From: Datura wrightii
Taxonomy: Eukaryota; Streptophyta; Magnoliopsida; Solanales; Solanaceae
Assembly: GCA_035772735.1 (NCBI GenBank)
Contig: JASDFA010000007.1
Location: forward strand, 40,020,501 to 40,084,500
Length of the DNA stretch: 64,000 nucleotides
Direction: 5' to 3'
Both the position numbers and the translations under genes were made by a program. Of the stretch, positions 54,832 through 64,000 are shown one piece after another; within the stretch, counting starts at the first letter, position 1; each line of letters opens with the position of its first letter. The notes below the pieces were generated by a model. That model did no database searches and had not been told where the DNA came from. It saw nothing but the letters and a program-made list of their open reading frames with translations.

Positions 54832-57732
54832 TCTGTTCTGGTGGTGAACGAGTTTCCTGATGTGTTTCCCGATGAGTTACTTGGTATTCCCCCAGAAAGG
54901 GAAATAGACTTTGCTATTGATTTATTACCAGGCACCCAGCCGATATCGATTCCTCCTTATCGCATGGCTCCTGCTGAACTCAGAGAATTAAAGGAGCAGC
55001 TGAAAGATTTGTTGGATAAAGGTTTTATCAGGCCGAGTACTTCACCATGGGGTGCACCAGTTCTATTTGTGAGGAAGAAAGATGGCTCGCTCCGTATGTG
55101 CATAGATTATCGGCAATTGAACAAAGTTACAGTGAAAAACAAGTACCCGCTTCCCAGAATTGATGACTTATTTGATCAGTTGCAGGGAGCCAGATACTTT
55201 TCTAAGATTGACTTGCGGTGCGGATATCACCAGGTTTGAGTACGTGAAAGAGATATTCCTAAGACAGCATTCAGGACCCGATATGGACATTTTGAATTTC
55301 TAGTTATGTCCTTTGGGTTGATGAATGCCCCAGCAATATTTATGGACCTGATGAACAGTATATTCAGACCTTTCCTAGACTTGTTCGTAATAGTGTTTAT
55401 TGATGATATTCTGGTGTATTCTCGCTCTGAAGCAGATCACCGGATTCATTTGCGGACAGTGCTCCAAATCCTCAGGGACCGCCAGTTATATGCTAAATTT
55501 TCTAAGTGTGAATTCTGGCTGAATTCAGTAGCCTTCTTGGGGAATATTGTGTCGGATGTTGGTATACAGGTTGACACGCAGAAGATAGAAGCAGTCAAAT
55601 CATGGCCTAGGCCTACCACTCCGACCGAAGTCCGCAGTTTTCTGGGATTAGTGGGATATTACAGGAGGTTTGTTGAGGGATTCTCTACTATAACGGCACC
55701 TCTGACCAAACTGACACAGAAAGCAGCAAAGTTTCAGTGGACAGAGGCATGCGAGCAGAGCTTCCAGGAGTTGAAAGATAGATTAACCTCCGCCCCAGTG
55801 CTAGCCTTGCCGGAAGGTATAGAAGGCTATTCAGTATATTGCGATGCATCAGGCGTTGGGTTGGGTTGTGTGTTGATGCAGCATGGTAAGGTGATTGCAT
55901 ATGCTTCCAGACAGCTGAGGAAACACGAGAAGAATTATCCTACCCACGACCTGGAGTTAGCCGCAGTGATCCACGCCTTGAAAATGTGGAGACATTACCT
56001 GTATGGCGTCCATGTTGATATTTTCATAGATCACAAAAGCCTACAGTATATCTTCACTCAGAGGGAGCTGAATCTGCGGCAACGTCGCTGGTTGGAGTTG
56101 TTAAAAGATTATGATGTGAACATTTTGTACCACCCGGGAAAAGCTAATGTTGTAGCAGATGCTCTCAGTCGAAATTCCATGGGGAGATTGGCGTATTTGC
56201 GGCCCGAGCAGCGGGAATTGGTCAGGGAAATACATCAGTTAGCTAGCCTAGCCGTTTGTGTAGCAGAAACAGAGGATGGTAGAGCGGTAATTCAGAACAC
56301 CGTCGTGTCATCGTTAGTTGTGGAAGTGAAAGAACGGCAATTTGAGGATCCTGACCTAGTTCAGCTTAAAGATTATATTCCGTTAGGGAAGGCGCCAGGA
56401 TTCCAGGTAACAGAGGATGGAGTGCTACGTTGTAAAGATCGTGTATGTGTTCCCAATGTTTCAGGCCTCCGCCAGCAGATCATGAACGAGGTACATTGCA
56501 CCCGTTATTCTCTCCACCCTGGCACGACAAAGATGTACCATGATATCAAAGAAAATTACTGGTGGCCAGGTATGAAAAGAGATGTTGCTGAATTTGTAGC
56601 CCGGTGTCCTAACTGCCAACAGGTGAAAGCAGAACATCAGAAACCAGGCGGTTTGACTCAGGATATAGTTGTGCCTCTCTGGAAATGGGAAGCTATAAAT
56701 ATGGATTTTGTGGCAGGATTACCCTGTACTAGACGCAGGCATGACTCTATATGGGTAATAGTTGACAAGTTGACTAAATCAGCTCATTTCCTGCCAGTAA
56801 GAACTACCTTCTCGGCCGAAGATTATGCTGGGTTGTATATCCGAGAAATAGTCAGGTTGCATGGAGTACCCGTACCCATCATTTCAGACAGAGGAGCACA
56901 GTTTACAGCTAGATTTTGGCAGTCATTCCAGAAGGGTTTGGGAACGCAGATCAATTTGAGCACAGCATTCCACCCTCAGACAGATGGACAGGCTGAGCGC
57001 ACTATTCAGACGCTCGAGGACATGCTGCGAGCGTGTGTGCTAGATTTTGGTGGTAGCTGGGACGAGCATTTGTCGTTGATAGAGTTTGCTTATAATAATA
57101 GCTATCATTTGGCTATTCAGATGGCGCCTTTTGAGGCTTTATACGGGCGAAAGTGCAGATCGCCAGTTGGCTGGTTCGAAACAGGGGAGTCAGTGATAAT
57201 TGGGCCAGACATTGTTCAGCAGTCAGAAGAGAAAGTAAAGCTTATCAGAGAACGCCTATTGACTGCACAGAGTCGCCAGAAATCATATGCAGATGTACGG
57301 CGCAGAGACCTGGAGTTTAATGTGAATGACTGGGTATTTCTGAAAGTGTCTCCGATGAAAGGGGTGATGAGATTCGGCAAGAAAGGTAAGCTCAGCCCAA
57401 GATTTGTCGGGCCATATCAGATTCGTAGAAGAATAGGCCAAGTAGCGTATGAGTTGAACTTGCCGCCTGAATTAGAATCTGTTCATCCAGTCTTTCATGT
57501 ATCCATGCTAAGGAAATGCTTAGGAGACCCGTCAAGAGCAGTTCCAGTCCAGGATATCCAGGTTACAGAGGAGCTAGCCTACGAGGAGGTTCCAGTAGCT
57601 ATCCTAGACAGACAGATTCGCAGGTTGAGAACTAAAGATATTGCGTGTGTCAAAGTATTATGGCGTAACAGGAACCGAGAGGAAATGACGTGGGAGGCTG
57701 AGGAAGATATGAAATCTAGATATCCTCACTAG
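54832..57732 (+). pseudogene. pol: Element C RT-RNase H-integrase-chromodomain, one internal stop
   Basis: In the same frame as gag. [39 protein letters not shown] (Asp 55210-55212), then TGA at 55237-55239 (CGA in A), MSFGLMNAP, catalytic FIDD (Asp-Asp 55402-55407). RNase [32 protein letters not shown] (usual Thr replaced by Ile). Integrase: [10 protein letters not shown] and CPNCQQ zinc region, [39 protein letters not shown], then a tail ending MKSRYPH at TAG 57730-57732, four residues short of B. No frameshift over 1591 codons from the gag ATG. The part after the TGA, 55306-57732, is one 808-codon open frame. Confidence 0.93.
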
Positions 57733-57984
57733 TTCCAGGCTTAGTCGGGCGACAGGTATGTCCGTATTATTATTTATGCAGTACCTTATAGTTGTATATG
57801 TATGAAATGATGAAGATTGATGTTTAGCTATCAAGTGAACTTTATAGTATTATGTGGAGTACCTGTATTGGACTTTTCTACGTTTCAGGATTTTTGAGAT
57901 AGTCCATGTTATAGGGGAAACTCTGCCGAAATTTCGCTAAGTAATAAGTTGGGTAAGTGGAGGAGTCCTCTAGATAGCAGATTT

Positions 57985-58018
57985 CATTCGAGGACGAATG
58001 TCCTTAAGGGGGGGAGAA
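57985..58018 (+). other. Hairpin and polypurine tract of element C
   Basis: CATTCG-AGGA-CGAATG (57985-58000) precedes AAGGGGGGGAGAA (58006-58018), which touches the 3' LTR. Confidence 0.85.
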
Positions 58019-60697
58019 TGTTATACCCCGTAAAATTTTTGGCACAAAGATGGCCTATTCACGTGTTGGTTAAGAATATTTAAAAGCCATGCATGCTAGA
58101 AAAAGGCCCGGGGAAAGATCGGACAAGCCCCAAGTTGGCACGTCGCAAGACAAGATGCGATTTGCAGTGTCCAAGTATATAGAGCTCCGTTTGTGATGTA
58201 ATTTCCTTTAATTAATAATAATTTCTTTTAATTAACAATAGTTCTCTTTAATTAATAATATAATCTCCTTTAATTAATAAAAGTCCCCCCTTTAAAAGTG
58301 ATGATAAGTGGCCTTAAAGAAATTAATCATAATTTTCCTTAGAATTCCATGAAAACGCACAGAGGGAGAAGACGAAGAAATTGAAAAAATAATCGTTCAA
58401 TTACGCTACCAAACGAAGTCTAAACTCAAAGTAACCTCAGGTACCGAGGTATTTAGCAGCATGGAGCATTCCTACGATTTTTGTTTCGCGAAATACGGCC
58501 GGCGAATTGTCGAGCTACCGAACCAAAGTAAGTAAAATTACTCCAAATTAGTGTCTATGTGCTCCTAGCTGTGAAGTGAATACTTCTCCCTTCTGGACTT
58601 CTCAAAAATAGCGAGTTTTTGACCGTCTTTTGATAAGCCTAAGTTTAGGCTATAATTATATCGAAAGTGACGTTGTTCTTCAGGATAAAGCTATATTTAG
58701 TATTAATTGACGTATATATTAATGCAGTTGGGAGAAATAGCTGGAGTATTGACCGAGCCTCGTCCGACAGTCGGATAACTCGAGGTTAAGGTATGTGAAG
58801 TTGTTCTTCGGCAAGTTAGTAAGCTTTATCTATATAAATCATAGTAAACTCCGCATTTGAAACTCTCGAAGTTGAATGACGAGAATTGAGTAAGTCTAGT
58901 AGATTCTGGTTTGCGTTGCTGTATTGTATTCAGGTTGAAAGTTAGTAAAGCATGCGCCGAAGGGCGAAGTAGCATTCTAGATTCAATATAGTCTATTATA
59001 TGATTAGCAAGCATGTTGTAGAATAAAAAAAAAAAGAAACAGATTTTCAGAATAAAAGTTAGTAAAGTAACCAGATAGACAGATGAGATTTTGGCTACAG
59101 ATTAGCCATTCAGACAAATAGCATCCTGGCTACAGGATAGCCAACAGTTAAAGAAAGATTTCGGAATCAGTATAATCAGTAAAGAACCCGTTTAGTACAA
59201 AATAGATCAGAATAAGAAATCAGATTTCAGATAGTCTTTTCAGCTATACATGCTTGCTATTTATATGTGCTATTTGTTTGTTGAGACTTGTTGTGGTGTG
59301 AGGGCACCTTATTGAGCGTCCTCGCTGCCCCTGGGTTGGTAATCGTGTCGCCCACTGAGCGGGTGGGTTTTACGTCACTCCAAGGAGTGGCATGCCGTCC
59401 CCAACTTGGATGAAGTTGGGATGTAGATTTCCCCACAGCAGTCTGATCAGCATTACAGGTGCAGCTCCGGTATCAGATAGCCCTATTGAGTGTGTCCAGG
59501 GAATCAGACCCTATCTGTTACTGTCTGTACATTTAGTTATTACAGGTGTAGCTCCGGTTTCAGGTAGCCCCGTTGAGTGAGTCCGGGGATCCAGACCCTA
59601 TCTGTTACTGTATACATAGGAGTCCTCCGGACCCAGACACGGTTGCTTATATCGGAGGCTATGGCCCGAGCCGGAGACCCAGGGGGCCGGTAGAGGAGCT
59701 CCGAAGTGAGTAGATGACTGGAGTGACTTATTTTTGGTTGGTTTTGACCCGGGTAGGGGTATACAGATTGTTTGCTTGCTTGGCGCCATACGGCTTATGG
59801 GGGTTGGTATTGGCTCTTGCTTGCTACTTGTATATCTATTTATGTGATATATATATTGTATACTAGCTACTAGACAGCAGACCGTTGCGTCTACAGGTAC
59901 GCCTCTGCTTTATCAGTACAGGAAGCCCGATCCAGTTTATGTCAGCTTCTTCAGATTCAGTTATCTCCTGCTATACAGAAATGCTAGTTATTCTATCTTT
60001 ATTCAGTTGTTTTCAGTTGTATTATTTCAGTTGCTTTGCATACTCAGTATCAGTGGTACTGACGCCCAGTGGGGCGCTGCACTACTTGCTTGCAGGTACT
60101 CATAGACGAGGAGGCGATCCCTCGTGATTCCAGTCAGCTATTGAGTATTCAGCTCCTATCATCCGGAGTCTGATTTCTAGAGGTGTAGCTCTTTTCCTAT
60201 TTGTACAGTACGGGTAGGTCGGGGCCCTGTCCCGATCATTTCTGTTGTTATTCCTAGAGGCTTGCAGTCTGTATATATTTCCCTGTGGCCAGTTGAGCCG
60301 GTCGTGTGAGGCCGTGCAGTTCGCTGTAGCTGTTTAGTATTTCAGTTTATGTTGGCCGTGTGAGGCCTTAGTTTGACAGTAGTGGTGACCTTGCCGGTCA
60401 TGTAGTCTTACAGTAGTCTTGTGTTGATTTTACAGATGACTAGACAGCATGGTAGCCTTGTTGGCCCGCATAGGTTCCTTGTTATGAGTGTGTTCTGGTT
60501 AGCTGTTATTACAGGTACAGGTGGCTATAGGCCAGTTGGCCGGAGGCTGTGTTTACAGCCGTTATATAGCCGGTTTGTTTCTTGGAATAGAGCCAGAGCC
60601 AGCCAAAGCACCAGATGTGCTCAGGCTGGACCATTTAGCAGTCCAGAGTCTAGTAGGCACTAGGTGCCCGTCATACCCCCCAAGGTGGGATGTGACA
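58019..60697 (+). repeat. 3' LTR of element C
   Basis: 2679-bp partner of 50069-52744 with the same TATA-like box (58176), AT-rich array and 87-bp duplication. Confidence 0.93.
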
Positions 60698-61957
60698 AAC
60701 TGGATCACTCAAGCACTTTCTTAAGAATGATACATGGAAAACTGGATGGATTGAAGTCAATTCTGAGGGCAACTCCAATTCATATGCTACCGCACCAACC
60801 CGTTTCACAATTCGGTATTGGCCAACATAACGGGGGATGAGTTTTTCTTTCTTTCTGAACCTCATCACTCTTTTCACGGGAGATACCTTCAGAAACATCC
60901 AATCATCAACTTCAAACTCAAGTTCTCTCCTCCTCACATCCCCATAGGACTTTTGGCGACTCTAAGCTGTTTTCAACCTGTCCCTTATAAGTTGAACTTT
61001 CTCTAAGGCCTCATGGACTAATTCTGGACATATCACCGTAGCTTCACTGACTTCAAACCAACCAATAGGTGATTCACATCTCTGCCCATAGAGAGCCTCA
61101 AACGGAGCCATCTGAATGCTGAAATGGTAGTTGTTGTTATACGCAAACTCAATGAGAGGTAAATGATCATCCCAACTACCCTTGAAGTCAATCACATGCT
61201 CTGAACATGTCCTCGAGAGTCTAAATATTCCGCTCCGCCTGACCATCTGTTTGCGGGTGAAATGATGTATTGAGCTTGACCTAAGTACCAAGCCCCTTTT
61301 GAAACAATCTCCAAAACTGGGAGGTAAACTGAGTACCTCTATCCGATATTATGGACAATGGCACTCCATGCAATCGAACTAGCTCCCGAATGTATAACTT
61401 AGCATAATCCTCCGCTGAATCGATAGTTTTGACTGATAGAAATGAGTTGCTTTGGTCAACTTGTCCATAACCACCCAAATGGAGTCATACTGTCGACAAG
61501 TGTGAGGCAACCCTGTGATGAAGTCCATATTGATCTCCTCCCACTTTCAAGTAGGAATGCAAATTTCTTGAAGTACACCTCCTGGTCTCTGGTGCTCAAC
61601 CTTCACTTGCTGATAATTTAGACACTTAGCCACGAACTCCGCTATGTCCTTCTTCATACCATTCCACCAATAGAGTTTTTGCAGGTCACGGTACATCTTG
61701 GTGGTACCTGGATATATAGAGTATCTGAAACTATGAGCTTTGTGAAACGCCTGGTCTCTCTAATCATCAACATTCGAAACATATAAACGACCCTGATATC
61801 GAAGAACAACATCTCCCTTTTTGGAGAAGACCTTTACCTTCTGATTCTGAACCGCTTCCTTTAAATTTACCAAAATAGGATCCTCGTCTTGTCTAGCTTT
61901 TACACCAGTCACTAAGGATGATTCTGATCCGATCTGAACAATAACAACACTATCAGT
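60698..61957 (-). pseudogene. int: Element G integrase (zinc region, core, GPY/F), disrupted
   Basis: Read from 61957 down: a zinc-region relative with stops, then the DDE core (RLHGVPLSIISDRGTQFTSQFW at 61281-61478; the third acidic residue in DGQAER lies after a frame change near 61285), [23 protein letters not shown] and IRDRLKTA (60962-61291), and LIPRYVGQYRIVKRVGAVAYELELP (down to about 60700). A TAG separates the last two pieces (CAG in relatives). It stops at the C insertion after FLRKCLSDP. It aligns with D integrase throughout. Confidence 0.85.
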
Positions 61958-62430
61958 CTAGTCGAACAAACGAGCTCCCAACCGTGCCAGCTGATGCACA
62001 TCCTTCACCAGCTCCTTCTTCCCCTCATCTTCATGGGACACACTCTTCATATAAAGCCTACTAAGAGAGTCTGCTACCACATTAGCCTTGCCCAGATGAT
62101 AAAGGACACTCTTATCATAATCGTTGAGTAGCTCCAACCACCTGCTTTGACATAGATTTAGATCCTTCTGGGTAAACACGTATTGTAGGCTTTTGTGGTC
62201 CGCAAACACATCTACATGGACCCCGTACAAATAGTGTCTTCAAATCTTTAAGGAAAATACTACCACCGCCAATTCGATATCATGAGTCGGGTAGTTCTTT
62301 TTATGTATCTTTAGATGCCTGGAAACATATGTTATAACCTTACCATGCTACATCAATACACAATCAAGGCCGATCCTCGAAGCATCACAATACACTACAA
62401 ACCCATTGGTACCCTCGGGTAGGGTCAATA
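61958..62430 (-). pseudogene. pol: Element G RNase H, disrupted
   Basis: 61958-62230 is open on the minus strand: [28 protein letters not shown], then [13 protein letters not shown]. Upstream (62231-62430) YCDASRIGL and the conserved helix are readable but interrupted. D has foreign DNA where G keeps NVVADSLSR, which helps define that insert. Confidence 0.82.
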
Positions 62431-63089
62431 CTTGTGCTGAGATGAGTCGAGTCTTCAACTTTTGGAAGCTCCTCTCACAACCCTCCAACCATTGGAACTT
62501 CACTTTCTTTTAGGTCAATCTGGTCAACGATGCTGCAATAGATGAAAGCCCCTCAACAAATCTCCGATAATACCCAGTTAAACCCAAGAAACTCTTGATA
62601 TCGGAAGAACTCACCGGTCTAGGCTAATTATTCATCGCTTCTATCCTTTGAGAATCCACCTGTATACCCTTACTTGACACCACATGGCCCAAAAACAACA
62701 CTGAGCTCAACCAAACTCACATTTACTAAATTTAGCATATAATTGACGACCCTTCAGAGTTTGCAGCACCACTCTCAAATGAGCGGCATGCTCCTCCTCG
62801 CTGCGAGAGCATATAAGGATGTCATCTATGAATACAATCATGAATGTATCCAAGTATGTCTTGAACACCCTGTTCATCAAATCCATAAAAGCTGCGAGAG
62901 CATTCATTAGTCCAAAAGAAATAACTACAAACTTATAATGACCATACCGAGTCCTGAAGGCTGTCTTCGAAATATCGCTCTCCCGAACCCCGAGCTGATG
63001 GTATCCGAACCTAAGGTCTATCTTCGAGAAGCATTTAGCACCCTGAAGCTGATCAAACAAATCATCAATCCTGGGGAGAGGATGCACGG
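62431..63089 (-). pseudogene. pol: Element G reverse transcriptase, truncated by H
   Basis: On the minus strand [53 protein letters not shown] and the catalytic FIDD (about 62826) are in one open frame at 62707-63135. Further RT sequence continues to about 62431 with breaks. The first residues of that frame, before HPLP, are LTR H sequence. The N-terminal RT, protease and gag are absent. Confidence 0.85.
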
Positions 63090-63094
63090 TGCTT

Positions 63095-64000
63095 TGGTAG
63101 GGGTTAAAAACCGACACGCAAGTGCACGTGGTCAAACAAGTAATAAAGTGGCTAAGTAAGCCAAGTATCGATCCAAGGAGACTCTGGATAAGTGAAATTG
63201 CTTAAGTATACTATATTCTAGTTTACTTCTAATTATGTTGACAACAATGTAACCAAAAGTTAAATAATTTTGTTTATAAACTATATACTAAAACTATTAA
63301 CAAATATTTACTTGAATTGAAACTATGGAAAGAGCATGCCAAGGTTAAGAACAAGTAATGAATTCGATAGTAATCATAATTCGGTTATTCTTCTCTTCAT
63401 GTTGCTAGCCAAGAACATTAGCCTAGAGATTAAAACTCTCGTATTTAATCTCACTTTAGAATCATAAACCATTCGTCTACATTTCTGTGATCAAATGCAA
63501 TTTATGACCTAGCAATACAATTCCGGTTCCTAAATTGACTAATACGGCTTTCAAGTATATTTCTATCAGGAAAGCACATCAAAACCCAATTTTCCCAAAT
63601 CAAGTTAAGAACAATACCCTATTAATTCACAACTTTCCAATTTCTTGCTCTCTCGAGTGAAATTGGACTTTTTAGATGTACATTAATGTTGGCCACACAC
63701 TAATGCAGTAAGAACAAGAATTAATAGAACAACATGAAAGAAGAAGATGAAAACCATATAATTCACAATCAAAATTCAATACACATGTTCAAAACCTTAG
63801 CAAGGAAGAGATTAGCCACTCATTTGTGGATTGATCATCCTCAAATGAGTGTAAATCATACGTACAATTGATTGAAAGAAGAAAGAAAGAGAGAAAAACC
63901 CTTAGCTTTTTCGTCCCTCAACTGCTGCTAACCCACGTCCTAGCTCCACCAACTCTTTCTCTTTCAAAAATAAACCTAAGTGTGCTATTTATATTAGTAG
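63095..64000 (-). repeat. LTR H, minus strand, runs off the window
   Basis: Sequence switches from G RT to a new LTR at TGGTAGGGG (63095); on the minus strand it ends CCCCTACCA. A minus-strand TATAAATA (tatttata 63986-63993) and a pyrimidine-rich leader follow in LTR order, so U3 lies beyond the window. Because RT of G, not a primer site, follows the LTR's 3' end, this is a 3' LTR or a solo LTR. The end resembles Athila/Tat-type LTR ends in style (ACTTGCGTGTCGG). Family not identified. Confidence 0.65.

Larger units (their letters stand above)
50069..60697 (+). mobile_element. Element C: best-preserved Tekay/Del-type chromovirus
   Basis: LTRs of 2676 and 2679 bp flank a 5.3-kb internal region with Met-tRNA primer site, a single gag-pol frame and a polypurine tract. 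It is nested in G integrase. Total 10.6 kb. Coding sequence and the LTR body match A and B, but the LTR 5' part differs. Only two in-frame stops lie before the end of the frame, so this was recently a competent or nearly competent copy. Confidence 0.95.
47368..63094 (-). mobile_element. Element G: minus-strand chromovirus related to D, split by C and H
   Basis: The 3' LTR is 47368-49591. The body runs from 49592 to 50068, is interrupted by element C, resumes at 60698 and continues through integrase, RNase H and RT to 63094, where LTR H begins. Gag, protease and the 5' LTR lie outside the window or are lost. The sequence on either side of C joins in frame with the integrase tail of D, confirming nesting. 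Several stops and frameshifts; not functional. Confidence 0.88.

Overview
This window is plant nuclear DNA made almost wholly of LTR retrotransposons. I see no host gene, rRNA, tRNA, CRISPR array or bacterial operon. Two Ty3/gypsy groups dominate: Tekay/Del-type chromoviruses (gag, DPG protease, RT, RNase H, integrase with a C-terminal chromodomain-like tail, initiator-Met tRNA primer site) and Athila-like elements (GGCGCC-type primer site, large gag, 3' ORF of the plant-transposon-protein / Transposase_32 kind). The LTR and gag-pol types resemble those I know from Solanaceae such as pepper, tomato, potato or tobacco. That assignment is from memory and was not searched.

Layout. 1-1870: unassigned, no gene. 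1876-12282: element A, a complete chromovirus with two 2.58-kb LTRs and a perfect 5-bp target duplication (TAGCC), inserted in or beside an older relative. 12288-17260: element B, the 3' half of that relative (broken RT/RNase H, nearly open integrase, 3' LTR). 17261-18344: worn reverse-strand LTR-like DNA. 18345-28133: element D, a second complete but heavily mutated chromovirus of another family (target duplication ATAGG/ACAGG). 28134-29736: more LTR debris and AT-rich sequence. 29737-37287: element E, an Athila-like element on the minus strand with gag and a 3' ORF but no pol. 37288 to about 45500: element F, plus strand, abutting E head to head, with gag-protease and a 3' ORF but no RT, RNase H or integrase. 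45500-47367: a large foldback element, a Stowaway-like MITE and AT-rich DNA. 47368-63094: element G, a minus-strand chromovirus related to D, split by element C (50069-60697, the best preserved copy, one reading frame with two internal stop codons) and by another LTR, H (63095 to the window end).

How it fits together. None of the copies looks fully competent. C is closest. A and C share coding sequence and most of the LTR body but differ at the LTR 5' end. E and F lack pol and could have moved only with enzymes supplied in trans.

The strongest unexplained signals are RNA-like and regulatory. (1) An 84-85 nt two-hairpin module occurs once in E and twice in tandem in F, with fixed spacing and compensatory base changes. 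(2) A small hairpin, often with an AGGA loop, lies just before the polypurine tract in elements of both lineages, with different paired sequences. (3) Arrays of the odd palindrome ACGASTCGT occupy LTR 5' regions of both chromoviruses (D, G) and an Athila-like element (F), and recur inside F upstream of its 3' ORF, where E has a different repeat array in the matching place.
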